A stretch of 34,186 nucleotides of DNA from Chloroflexota bacterium (GCA_030609055.1 JAUWCZ010000015.1:1-34186); one strand, 5' to 3'. Shown: positions 25,412-32,818, numbered from the stretch's first letter. Made by a program: numbers and translations. Notes: generated by a model from the letters alone, not told the origin.

Positions 25412-26295
25412 TCAATCCAGATTACAGCCTGGTTTCCAAGCACGCCCCAGGATTTTTGAAACTCTTTTTTATAGCGGGTATATACCTTGGCTCCATCCAG
25501 GACCGTGACTTTGTGTTCTGTGTAGCCGATCACAATCACTGTGTGCTCGAACCTGGCGACGGTGGTAACCGCTCCTCCGGAGGCAGTATAAGATACCGGT
25601 GTCCCCAGATTAACATGACCAACTATCCAGACAATCACTGGTTGTCCGGCGGCTATCTCGGCTTTTAGTTCCTTATAAGTCATTCCCCTGACCGCTTTGG
25701 CTTTTAAACCGAATTCACGCAATCGATGGGCAACTGGTTTGGAGTGTACACCATAAGGGGCAGGCGGGATTTGCCCCCAGCTCCCGTACACACTGCCGAC
25801 AAATCCTTTGTCTGGATTATCGTGAACAGGAAGACCATTAAAAAAGGTGTATTCATTGATGGATTTTCCAAAATAGGCTGCCCAATCTACTGCAGAACGG
25901 GATTCGCAGCTGAGTGGCATGGATTGTCGATACCCGGCGATCCCCTTTAATTTGCCGCTTGAAGGGAGGGTCCCAGTGGGTGTGAAGGAAGGTGTTGGAG
26001 ATGCAGTTGGGGATGCTGTTGGTGTTGAGGTTAATGGTGAGGGGGGAAATGGTGTAGGTGTATAGGACGCCGCGGTGGTGGGAGTTTCCGTGTGTGACAC
26101 AGGTGATGGAACTACAGTTATCTTTATTCCAGGATCCGGCTGGCGATTGAAGAATAAGAAAACAAAAAATCCGCCCAGAATCATCACATTCGCCCCCAGA
26201 ATTGTTGTTCCGACGGAGAAAAAGGATCTAATTTGAGGGAGGGACGATCCCAATCGTCCTCCCCAAAGCCGATTGATAGTGGTTGTTAGCTTCAT
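25408..26295 (-). CDS. Membrane-anchored C39-like cysteine peptidase (Peptidase_C39_2)
   Basis: About 295 residues. A cytoplasmic N-terminus is followed by one transmembrane helix (about 30-49), a Pro/Thr/Ser linker (about 60-112) and an extracellular papain-like domain: nucleophile in QSMPLSCESRS (Cys about 130), the PVIVWIVGHVN strand, His in FEHTVIVIGY and Asp in VLDGAK. The family includes bacteriocin-leader and uncharacterised peptidases; no transporter or precursor peptide is nearby, so the substrate is unknown. An ORF reading runs to a TTG at 26358, but that lies upstream of a TATAAT box (26348-26353), so the ATG at 26295 is chosen. No clear Shine-Dalgarno sequence. Confidence 0.82.
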   Translation of the reverse strand: MKLTTTINRLWGGRLGSSLPQIRSFFSVGTTILGANVMILGGFFVFLFFNRQPDPGIKITVVPSPVSHTETPTTAASYTPTPFPPSPLTSTPTASPTASPTPSFTPTGTLPSSGKLKGIAGYRQSMPLSCESRSAVDWAAYFGKSINEYTFFNGLPVHDNPDKGFVGSVYGSWGQIPPAPYGVHSKPVAHRLREFGLKAKAVRGMTYKELKAEIAAGQPVIVWIVGHVNLGTPVSYTASGGAVTTVARFEHTVIVIGYTEHKVTVLDGAKVYTRYKKEFQKSWGVLGNQAVIWID

Positions 26296-26347
26296 ATCTA
26301 TTAAAATTGGAAATAAACCGCGCCGCCAGTAACGAAAAAGTATTCTA

Positions 26348-26353
26348 ATTATA
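26348..26353 (-). promoter_or_regulatory. -10 box of the C39-like gene
   Basis: Reads TATAAT on minus. Its location argues that translation begins at 26295 and not at the TTG at 26358. The leader would be about 45 nt. Confidence 0.5.
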
Positions 26354-26391
26354 CTCAATCCTGTTCCAGAATAAATAGGTGCTATTAATAA

Positions 26392-26405
26392 TTACAGCGC
26401 TGTAA
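26392..26405. promoter_or_regulatory. 14-bp perfect palindrome, operator candidate
   Basis: TTACAGCGCTGTAA lies between the divergent promoters of the C39-like gene (-10 at 26348) and the metallo-hydrolase gene (-10 at 26470). It is placed where a dimeric regulator could control both. No matching second copy was noticed in the window. Confidence 0.4.
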
Positions 26406-26447
26406 GGTTCTCCAATACCCGGCGCGGTGTGAGGGTGGATTCATGAC

Positions 26448-26475
26448 CTGAAATGATAGTTAATGATTGTATAAT
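26448..26475 (+). promoter_or_regulatory. Promoter of the metallo-hydrolase gene
   Basis: CTGAAA (26448-26453, 4/6), a 16-nt spacer and a perfect TATAAT (26470-26475), 41 nt before the chosen start. This promoter probably also serves the selenoprotein candidate, 86 nt beyond the hydrolase. Confidence 0.5.
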
Positions 26476-26516
26476 GGGGATCGAAAGTTATCTTGTACCA
26501 TCCATTTAGGATGCTT

Positions 26517-27485
26517 ATGAATACAAATCACAAATTATCTCCCCGGGCTGTAGTTATGTCGAAGGCAATTGGATTACTAATCCTGGTGGGATTATCCGCC
26601 TGCCAGGGTAGAAATTTACTGGCTACCGCTGAGAACCCCTTAACCAAAGCCACAGATCTGCCACTGGAAGAGTATCTAAACCCAATTCAGGCAGAATCTA
26701 ATCTTTTAACAATTACACCATCTTCGCAAGTAGACCCTGTCCAAACCGCGGCGCTGACGGAAAAATGGGTTGAAATGATCACCATCACTGTCCTTTATGA
26801 TAATTACCCTTATCAGGAAGGCCTGGAAACCGGTTGGGGATTCTCAGCGTTTGTAACTTACAAAGATCAAAATGTGCTTTTTGATACCGGCGCTTCCGGA
26901 TTGATTCTGCTTGAAAATATGGCAGAAATGAATATTAAACCAGGGGATATTCAAAATGTGGTCTTATCTCATGAACACAACGATCATACTGGCGGACTTC
27001 AGTCTTTGCTTACTGCTGGGGCAGATCCAATAATCTATCTGCCGCCGTCGTTTTCCTCATCTTTTAAAAAGCAATTTGACGCTCAGGCAGAAGTGATTGA
27101 AGTATTCCCAGGACTACCGATTGGGGAGAGAATCAGTACCAGCGGTGAAATAGGTGGATTCCCACCGGAACAAGCCCTGGTGATTGATACCTCACAGGGA
27201 TTAGTTGTTATCACCGGGTGTGCCCATCCCGGCGTGGATAAAATGGTTCTGGCAGCAAAACGGCATTTTAAGGAAGATATTTACCTGGTGTTGGGAGGGT
27301 TCCACCTGGGCAATGCCAGTTCTACTCAAGTGGATCAGATTATCACTGAATTTCGACGCATCGGGGTGGATCATGTTGCCCCCTGCCATTGCACAGGAGA
27401 TCGGGCGATTGCTCAATTTAAGGAAGCCTTCGAGGATCATTTCATCCAGGTGGGCACAGGAACAGTGATTGAGATCGAAAGTTAA
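26517..27485 (+). CDS. Secreted metallo-beta-lactamase-fold lipoprotein
   Basis: 322 residues. A basic N-terminus and hydrophobic stretch end in a lipobox (VGLSAC), so the enzyme is probably anchored outside. The MBL core shows LFDTGASG, the zinc motif H152-E-H154-N-D156-H157, then ITGCAHPGV and LGGFHLG. These last two and the GWGFSAFV opening resemble the MJ0301-like group named after dihydropterin-ribofuranosyl-aminobenzene-phosphate synthase, but a secreted form cannot be assigned that reaction. In-frame starts exist at 26493, 26511, 26517 and 26556; 26517 has AGGA about 5 nt before it and gives a complete signal peptide. It is followed by the selenoprotein candidate on the same strand. 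Confidence 0.82.
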   Translation: MNTNHKLSPRAVVMSKAIGLLILVGLSACQGRNLLATAENPLTKATDLPLEEYLNPIQAESNLLTITPSSQVDPVQTAALTEKWVEMITITVLYDNYPYQEGLETGWGFSAFVTYKDQNVLFDTGASGLILLENMAEMNIKPGDIQNVVLSHEHNDHTGGLQSLLTAGADPIIYLPPSFSSSFKKQFDAQAEVIEVFPGLPIGERISTSGEIGGFPPEQALVIDTSQGLVVITGCAHPGVDKMVLAAKRHFKEDIYLVLGGFHLGNASSTQVDQIITEFRRIGVDHVAPCHCTGDRAIAQFKEAFEDHFIQVGTGTVIEIES

Positions 27486-27571
27486 CGATCGGACAACTCA
27501 ACAAGAAAAGAATAAGAGTTGATTCATACCAGGAACTTGTAAAAGGGTATCGACCAGAGAGGTGAGTTATT

Positions 27572-28000
27572 ATGACGAACATCCAAAACCCAGCCAAGAA
27601 GGCAGGCACTCTGGTTAAGCAAGGATACCATTGAGCTGAAGCTATCATGATCGCCGTGGGCGAACATCAATTAGGTCCGCTGGAAGATCGGGAAATCAGA
27701 ATGTCTACTGGATTTGCAGGAGGAATTGGGAGTACCTATCTTGAAAACTGCGGCGCCTTTTCAGCCGGGGTGATGATTATTGGTGGTCTGTATGGTAGAA
27801 CATCAGCCGAGGAGGATGACCAGGTATGCCAGGATTTGGTGGCAAAATACCGGGAACGATTTAAGGAGTGTTTTGAGACCCTGAATTGTGGGGAATTGAG
27901 GATCGAAAAATATGGTTCGGGTGGGGAAGAACCCTGTTCAACCCTAGTTGAACGGGCTGTCCGGATATTGTTTGAGGTTATCCAGGAATATCAAGCCTGA
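27572..28000 (+). CDS. C_GCAxxG_C_C family redox protein, probable selenoprotein (TGA 27632-27634 = Sec21)
   Basis: The reading frame from ATG 27572 has GAGGTGA 7-8 nt upstream, runs 20 codons, meets TGA (27632-27634), then continues open to the stop at 28000; 142 residues if TGA is decoded. Around the TGA the text is KQGYH-TGA-AEAIMIAV, matching the family's GYNCAEAV-type first cysteine. The other conserved features follow: TGFAGGIG, C60 in NCGAFSAG, LYGR, C106 in NCGEL and C122 in EPCSTLV. All four family redox positions are present only if the TGA encodes Sec (or Cys). The ATG at 27647 would give a fragment lacking the first redox residue and has no ribosome-binding site. Function: putative thiol/selenol redox protein, partner unknown. 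A sequencing error TGC/TGT to TGA is the alternative. Confidence 0.82.
27647..27667 (+). promoter_or_regulatory. Candidate bacterial SECIS element
   Basis: ATGATCGCC / GGCGAACAT pair over 9 positions with one A-A mismatch, closing on the loop GTG (27656-27658). The loop lies 21 nt after the TGA, within the range reported for SelB-binding hairpins, and the loop carries G and U as in known elements. Being inside the coding region just after TGA is normal for bacteria. Confidence 0.6.
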
Positions 28001-28031
28001 AATCAGTAGGTTGTGCAGGATATAGACCGGA

Positions 28032-29447
28032 TTATTTTAGTCCCTTTTTATGCCGGGTCTTTATGGACTGGATTTCCTGTTCAGACAGATCCGGGAGTTC
28101 TTCGGTGGTTTTAATGCCCAAGACTTTCCGCTGGGCTTCCCTCCAGCGAGATAACCTTTCCTCTATTTCAGGCTCATATCCCTGGGTGGAAGGGCGGTAG
28201 AAGTAAGTACCTAACAGGTTCTCAGGTAGGTATTGTTGGGGCAGGAAGTGGTCCGGATGAGCATGGGGGTATTGATACCCCGCCCCATGTCCCAGGGCTT
28301 TCCCATCCCGACTGGCATCTTTGAGGTGCGATGGCACCCCGATCCGGCTGGACTTTTCAATCATGTCATAAGCCTTAAAATAGGCCCCAGCAGAATTGGA
28401 TTTTGGAGCAGTAGCAAGATACAGCACTGCTTCAACAATCGGGTAAACACCTTCCGGCAAACCGATGTAATCAAAGGCTTGAGCGGCGGCATTGGCAACT
28501 ATAAGACCCATTGGATCTGCCAATCCGATGTCTTCTCCCGCGGAGATAATCAGACGACGCAGGATGAAGCGGGGATCTTCCCCGGCGTAGAGCATCTTTG
28601 CCAACCAATACAGCGCGGCATCCGGGTCTGAGCCGCGGATTGATTTGATAAAAGCAGAGATGGTATCGTAATGGGCATCACCATCCTTGTCATAGAGCAC
28701 TGCCCGGCGCTGGATGGAATCCTGGGCAATATCCAGGGTGACCCGGATATTCTTCTTCCCATCTGGCGGGGTGGACTCAACTGCTAACTCCAGTGCGTTT
28801 AACGCATTACGGCCATCCCCTCCAGCAACTCGGATCAGGTGGGCTTTGGCATCCTCTTCCAGGATTACCGGTAAATTACCATATCCGTGCTCTTTATCCT
28901 TCAGGGCGCGGTCCAACAAGGTTTGGATATCCTCATCTGTGAGTGACTTAAGCTGGAAGATCCGCGAGCGGGATACCAGTGCGCTGTTGACTTCAAAGTA
29001 GGGGTTTTCGGTCGTGGCGCCAATCAGGGTGATGGTGCCGTTTTCCACATAAGGAAGCAACCCATCCTGCTGGGCTTTATTCCAGCGGTGCACCTCGTCC
29101 ACAAACAGAATAGTGCGTTTCTGATACATTTTTCGAAGATCGCTGGCTTCCTTGATGACCAGGCGAAGATCCGCCTTGCCAGCCATCACAGCGGATAGAC
29201 TTGTGAAGTGGGACTCAGTATGGTTGGCGATAACCATTGCCAGAGTAGTTTTTCCTGTTCCGGGAGGTCCCCAGAAAATCAGCGAAGAAAACAGGCGGTC
29301 TGTCATTATGGCCCGATGGAGCAATTTCCCCTCTCCGACAATGTCCTCCTGTCCCACAAACTCATCCAGTGTGCTCGGACGCAGCCTGGCTGCCAGGGGG
29401 GCTTTCTTTTTCAGGTCCTGTTCCATGGCGTGGTCGAATAGATCCAT
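28032..29447 (-). CDS. rarA: Replication-associated recombination ATPase RarA (MgsA)
   Basis: 471 residues of the AAA+ clamp-loader-like RarA family, acting at stalled replication forks. Walker A is GPPGTGKTT (60-68), Walker B ILFVDEVHR, sensor 1 IGATTENPYFEVNSALVSR, followed by the RarA-specific C-terminal part (YWLAKMLYAGEDPRFILRRL, ISAGEDIGLADP, LGHGAGYQYPH). Slightly longer than the E. coli protein because of a C-terminal tail. The usual Shine-Dalgarno sequence is missing: AGG lies only 3 nt before the ATG and an extended -10 ends 6 nt before it. It converges on the selenoprotein candidate with 31 nt between and no hairpin there. Confidence 0.95.
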   Translation of the reverse strand: MDLFDHAMEQDLKKKAPLAARLRPSTLDEFVGQEDIVGEGKLLHRAIMTDRLFSSLIFWGPPGTGKTTLAMVIANHTESHFTSLSAVMAGKADLRLVIKEASDLRKMYQKRTILFVDEVHRWNKAQQDGLLPYVENGTITLIGATTENPYFEVNSALVSRSRIFQLKSLTDEDIQTLLDRALKDKEHGYGNLPVILEEDAKAHLIRVAGGDGRNALNALELAVESTPPDGKKNIRVTLDIAQDSIQRRAVLYDKDGDAHYDTISAFIKSIRGSDPDAALYWLAKMLYAGEDPRFILRRLIISAGEDIGLADPMGLIVANAAAQAFDYIGLPEGVYPIVEAVLYLATAPKSNSAGAYFKAYDMIEKSSRIGVPSHLKDASRDGKALGHGAGYQYPHAHPDHFLPQQYLPENLLGTYFYRPSTQGYEPEIEERLSRWREAQRKVLGIKTTEELPDLSEQEIQSIKTRHKKGLK

Positions 29448-29453
29448 GAGCCT

Positions 29454-29462
29454 ATTTTATCA
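29454..29462 (-). promoter_or_regulatory. Extended -10 of rarA, probable leaderless start
   Basis: Reads TGATAAAAT on minus (TG-n-TAAAAT). Its 6-nt distance to the ATG puts the predicted transcription start on or beside the start codon. Confidence 0.45.
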
Positions 29463-29618
29463 TGCAGGGTTAATCCGGTGTATTTTATGAAATTTACCCC
29501 CTTGATAGAGAAGAGGCAGCCCAAACCAGCCTGAAAAGTATTAGACAGATGCCCTTTGATAGTAAAATTTATACTAAATCGGGCAATTTGGAGCTCTACA
29601 GAATCAAATGTCACCCTA

Positions 29619-29636
29619 ATGTCGTGAACACGACAT
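29619..29636. promoter_or_regulatory. 18-bp palindrome, likely operator of the HTH-DUF4870 gene
   Basis: ATGTCGTG-AA-CACGACAT is a perfect 8-bp inverted repeat with a 2-nt centre. It lies 22 nt upstream of the -10 TACAAT (29658-29663), overlapping the -35 region, the usual place for autoregulation by an HTH_3 repressor. The rest of the 246-nt rarA-HTH gap holds only the rarA promoter. Confidence 0.6.
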
Positions 29637-29657
29637 GGTGTTTCTGGCCAGTTTTTC

Positions 29658-29663
29658 TACAAT
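29658..29663 (+). promoter_or_regulatory. -10 box of the HTH-DUF4870 gene
   Basis: TACAAT (5/6), about 31 nt before the start codon. No -35 of good quality; the palindrome 29619-29636 occupies that region. Confidence 0.4.
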
Positions 29664-29693
29664 GGGGGAAAGTTTAGTTAGAAGGAGAACATC

Positions 29694-30275
29694 ATGAAAC
29701 AACCTGATCTTGGATTAAAAGTATCTGAATTACGGAAGGAAAAGGGATTCACGCAGGAACAGCTGGCTGAATTTTGTGAGGTCACCCCCCGGACTATCCA
29801 GCGCATCGAGAGCGGGGAGGTCGAACCCCGGGCATTTACACGCAACAGTTTAAGCAATGTGCTGGAATTTGACCTCGGAAAGAACGATGTTGAAAATGAA
29901 CGCTTCTGGCTGGCAATCCTGCACCTGAGCAGCATGTTCTGCATATTACCGATTCCCCTGCTGCTGTGGTCCTGGATGAAAAACAGGAGTTATCAAATCG
30001 ATCGGCACGGTCGGGATGTGTTAAATTTCCAGATTACAATTACCCTGATGTTATTTGCAGGTGGGTTCTGCTTGGCAGTTGGATTGCCAGCCATGCTGAT
30101 CATGCTCGAACAGGGTGTGGGAAATGAGGCTATCATGGTCGTCCTTGCCCTGGCCAGTTTGGTGCCAATGCTTGTGATAGGAATCTTCATAACCTACCAG
30201 GGGGCTGTAAATACCCTCAGAGTGTTGTCTGAAAAACCCTATCATTACCCGCTGAGTATCAAATTTGTTAAATAA
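29694..30275 (+). CDS. Membrane-bound XRE-type regulator with DUF4870 domain
   Basis: 193 residues. The N-terminal HTH_3 domain (about 7-60) reads LRKEKGFTQEQLAEFCEVTPRTIQRIESG, split over its helices. The C-terminal part has three hydrophobic segments (about 68-88, 106-130, 140-165) with DVLNFQITIT and YQGAVNTLRV, as in DUF4870/Tic20-like proteins. The protein is probably a DNA-binding factor tethered to the membrane, sensing an unknown membrane or envelope state. The start has AAGGAG 6-7 nt upstream. The palindrome in its promoter suggests that it controls itself. It ends before a terminator at 30293. Confidence 0.88.
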   Translation: MKQPDLGLKVSELRKEKGFTQEQLAEFCEVTPRTIQRIESGEVEPRAFTRNSLSNVLEFDLGKNDVENERFWLAILHLSSMFCILPIPLLLWSWMKNRSYQIDRHGRDVLNFQITITLMLFAGGFCLAVGLPAMLIMLEQGVGNEAIMVVLALASLVPMLVIGIFITYQGAVNTLRVLSEKPYHYPLSIKFVK

Positions 30276-30292
30276 TATTCAGGCGGCCTGTT

Positions 30293-30330
30293 AAAACTCC
30301 CCTTTTGTTTATTCTATCGAGGGGAGTTTT
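30293..30330. terminator. Intrinsic terminator between the HTH gene and the convergent lipoprotein gene
   Basis: A perfect 10-bp stem AAAACTCCCC/GGGGAGTTTT with an 18-nt loop. The T-run is part of the stem and continues as GTGT, so termination on plus is moderate; on minus the same TTTT applies. Confidence 0.7.
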
Positions 30331-30341
30331 GTGTCATAGGG

Positions 30342-30980
30342 CTAATCGGGGATACAGGGTATGTGTAACACCCAGGTTGATCTTCCAGAAATCCCAGCAG
30401 ACCTATATTCCCAATCCAATTCCATAACTTCACCGTCTCGATAGGGGATCAAGAAATCTACCGGTTCATCAAGCGGCAGAACGACAAGATCTCCACAAGA
30501 AGGTTGGGTTTCTAGGGATGTTAAGTATCTTCCACTAATTTTCAGATCCGGTACGGATCCTGTTCCAGGTATAAGTTTCCCATCCAATTGATAAACTAAA
30601 AATCCTATAATATCAAAACTGCACAATCCGACCAAACCTCCCCCGCTGACGGGTATTTTATTGGTTGTCTTTAACCCCGAAGCATTTTCTGTTTCATATT
30701 CCTCCAGCGGCAGGATGCCGGTGGCTGAAATATTATAATTAAAATTATATTGCATTAACTTATGGTCCTGGATAAGGTCAATTTCAAAATATGTATCCGG
30801 GCAAATCTGAACCCCAGTTGTTAGCGAATCAGAATCGGATACTTGATTTGTTGTTGGAGTGATTGACTTATCGGATTGGCTAATATTCTCCTGAACTTTT
30901 CCGAGAGAACACGATACCGAAATAAATAGACTTAGAGTGAAGAAGATGGGGGAGTACAGTCGATAGTAACGTCTGGCCAT
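30342..30980 (-). CDS. Lipoprotein of unknown function
   Basis: 212 residues, no family recognised. The N-terminus is basic (MARRYYR), then hydrophobic (IFFTLSLFISVS), then Cys in SVSC, so it is probably a lipoprotein. After a Ser/Thr linker (about 30-55) a beta-rich domain follows with CPDTYFEIDL, LCSFDIIGF, SCGDLVVLPL and a C-terminal HIPCIPD; four cysteines in the mature part could pair. GGAGA sits 6-7 nt before the ATG. It is alone on minus, and base composition here is more AT-rich than in the core genes. Confidence 0.68.
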   Translation of the reverse strand: MARRYYRLYSPIFFTLSLFISVSCSLGKVQENISQSDKSITPTTNQVSDSDSLTTGVQICPDTYFEIDLIQDHKLMQYNFNYNISATGILPLEEYETENASGLKTTNKIPVSGGGLVGLCSFDIIGFLVYQLDGKLIPGTGSVPDLKISGRYLTSLETQPSCGDLVVLPLDEPVDFLIPYRDGEVMELDWEYRSAGISGRSTWVLHIPCIPD

Positions 30981-31475
30981 ATATTCTCCAGGGGTCTAAT
31001 CTATTAATAATTATCCAGAGATTTAATGATCAGGAGTGTTTTGGCCCAAATGCTTAGCAGTTTAGGTTGTGAATGCCGATGATTTAGGATGTGAATTGGA
31101 CAGCGAAGAAGATATGTTTCAGTATACATACACTTAGAATGCTCGTCAAGCGCCTTCCCAGTGGTGTCGGTTGCTACCTCATCCTGTGTAACATTAGGCA
31201 GATCCTTATGCAATTCGAGTTTTAGTTGATGTGCTGTTACAACTTTCTACTCAGTTTTCCGTATATGTTATTGTGGATATACCTTATGATATGTCTCAAG
31301 CCTCTCTGATGGCGATCAGTCTGCCAGACAAATTATTTTCCCCCGGAGAGAATATTATTTCCCCGTTTTTCTATTACAATATCCATCACAGCTCAATGAT
31401 CCTCCGGCAAATTAGTAATAAGCCCGGTTTGTTTAGAATTGTTATGTTTACCATATCCTAATAAAGGAGTAAATC
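30981..31475. other. 495-nt AT-rich gap without a recognisable gene
   Basis: This divergent gap separates the unknown lipoprotein and the slipin gene. Short frames on both strands lack a ribosome-binding site and family resemblance. The only internal structure noticed is a short direct repeat, ATTATTTTCCCCCG-like text at about 31333 and again at about 31354. The AAAGGAGT at 31463 belongs to the slipin gene. Confidence 0.5.
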
Positions 31476-32405
31476 ATGTCGTTTATCAAGAATCCCGTCC
31501 AGATCTTTATCCGGAATGTTATCCGCTTTGTGATTCTAATCCCCTTATGGCTAATCTTCGCCATGTCAAATTTCACAAGGTTCACAAACACGGGGAATAT
31601 GAATCAATTGATCTCTGGCGGTATAAAAACCCTGGTAATTCTTTGGCTCGCGAATGTGGTCGCCGGAATGTTTTATATTCTGCCTCAATGGGAAAGACTG
31701 GTCCTGCTCCGGTTGGGAAAGTCAGTCGGCACACGGGGACCCGGACTATTTATCATACCGCCATTTATCTATTCCGTGGCCCGGATATTGGATATCCGTA
31801 TTCAAACTTACGAGGTAAAAGCGACCAAAACCCTCACCAAGGATAATATTCCCATCGATGTCACCGCTGCTGTGGAGCTGGAAATTGAAAATCCCGAAAC
31901 AGCCGCCATTAAAGTCCAGGATTATTGGAAAACCACCGAATGGGCTAGCATGGAGGCGCTGAAGAGCACCATCGGCGGCAATGACCTGCGGCCGCTATTA
32001 AGTGAAACAGAAAGGATCGCCGCAGACCTCAAGAAAATCATCGATGCCGCCGCTTCGGACTTTGGTGTTAATGTCCGGGCAGTGCGCATCACGGATGTGG
32101 GCACGCCGTCTTCCCTGGTTGAAGAACTGGCGGTGATTGCCCGGGCTGAACGATCCGCGAAGGCAAAAAAAATCCAGGCTGACGCGGAAGTGCAGGTTGC
32201 TAATGCCCTGGCTGAAGCATCCAATGTATTAGCGAATGCGGAGGGATCCCTGGAACTGCGGCAAATCCAGGCCCTGCTGGATATCTCCAAGGAGGAAAGC
32301 GCCATGGTGATTATCTATCCGATGGGCAACGTGATGGGGGCGTCGATCGCTTCGGCTGCTGCGGGTACGCAAACAAAAGGACCTCAACGAAAAAAGGTTG
32401 GATGA
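31476..32405 (+). CDS. Slipin / stomatin-like SPFH membrane protein
   Basis: 309 residues. Two hydrophobic segments at the N-terminus (about 12-30 and 48-68) anchor the protein; then a SPFH/Band-7 domain (about 70-240): LPQWERLVLLRLGKSVGTRG, PGLFIIPPFI, DIRIQTYEVKATKTLTKDNI (split), and VNVRAVRITDVGTPSSL. A coiled-coil Ala/Glu-rich part (AERSAKAKKIQADAEVQVANALAEA, split) and a flexible basic tail follow. Slipins form oligomers in membrane microdomains and are often next to an NfeD protease, which is absent here. AAAGGAGT lies about 6 nt before the ATG. Confidence 0.9.
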   Translation: MSFIKNPVQIFIRNVIRFVILIPLWLIFAMSNFTRFTNTGNMNQLISGGIKTLVILWLANVVAGMFYILPQWERLVLLRLGKSVGTRGPGLFIIPPFIYSVARILDIRIQTYEVKATKTLTKDNIPIDVTAAVELEIENPETAAIKVQDYWKTTEWASMEALKSTIGGNDLRPLLSETERIAADLKKIIDAAASDFGVNVRAVRITDVGTPSSLVEELAVIARAERSAKAKKIQADAEVQVANALAEASNVLANAEGSLELRQIQALLDISKEESAMVIIYPMGNVMGASIASAAAGTQTKGPQRKKVG

Positions 32406-32426
32406 TAAATCCATCCTGAAATGAAG

Positions 32427-32455
32427 AAAGGGGCTGGGTAACTCCAGCCCCTTTT
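32427..32455 (+). terminator. Intrinsic terminator after the slipin gene
   Basis: An 11-bp stem AAAGGGGCTGG/CCAGCCCCTTT with a 6-nt loop, ending in TTTTC. It starts 22 nt after the stop. Confidence 0.88.
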
Positions 32456-32465
32456 CATATAGAGA

Positions 32466-32517
32466 AGGAAACGGTATCCTTCGAGGATGCCGTTTCCTCT
32501 AAATCACTTTGTCATCT
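32466..32517. repeat. Hairpin repeat, copy A (32-nt exact direct repeat with copy B)
   Basis: A 15-bp hairpin (AGGAAACGGTATCCT / AGGATGCCGTTTCCT, loop TCG, one G-T pair) followed by a tail. The part 32486-32517 (GATGCCGTTTCC...GTCATCT) matches copy B at 32863-32894 without mismatch. In copy B this tail is the 3' end of the DinB-like gene; here it is not in any gene. Confidence 0.8.
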
Positions 32518-32818
32518 GCAAGTGCTCCCTCACCCGTCCTCGGGTGAGGACATAATGCCAAACGCTCCCGGGGACGGGCGCTCAGAGCATTTGGGGTTTT
32601 TCCATTACCCGCCTACTGATGTGGACAATTACCCCCCTGAAAATCAAACTGCCAGGTGATAAATCACCAGGCTATAAACTGCGTCCTCAAAGAGGGCTTG
32701 ACAAAGCCAACCAACCCTTTACAATCATGACCGAATCCAGTTGAAAACAAAACTGACGCCTATTGAATTCAGACGCCAGTTTGTATAATTAGCTATGAGA
32801 GGCTTTTATATATGGTAT
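32518..32818. other. 301-nt non-coding stretch rich in hairpins between repeat copies
   Basis: No gene is visible. Hairpins: CCTCACCCG/CGGGTGAGG (32528-32549, 9 bp, 4-nt loop); CCAAACGCTC/GAGCATTTGG (32558-32594, one mismatch, followed by TTTTTCC, terminator-like); GCCAGGTGA/TCACCAGGC (32651-32672, one A-A mismatch). A TATAAT lies at 32784-32789 with no gene downstream on plus. Confidence 0.5.

Noticed and set aside
27647-28000. A short gene starting at the ATG 27647
   Set aside because: No ribosome-binding site, and it would delete the first conserved redox residue; the frame from 27572 through TGA explains the data better.
31004-31213. A 69-codon minus-strand frame in the lipoprotein-slipin gap
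   Set aside because: Sequence looks random, no ribosome-binding site, no family pattern.
31231-31461. A 76-codon GTG frame before the slipin gene
   Set aside because: No Shine-Dalgarno sequence, no recognisable motif, AT-rich intergenic composition.
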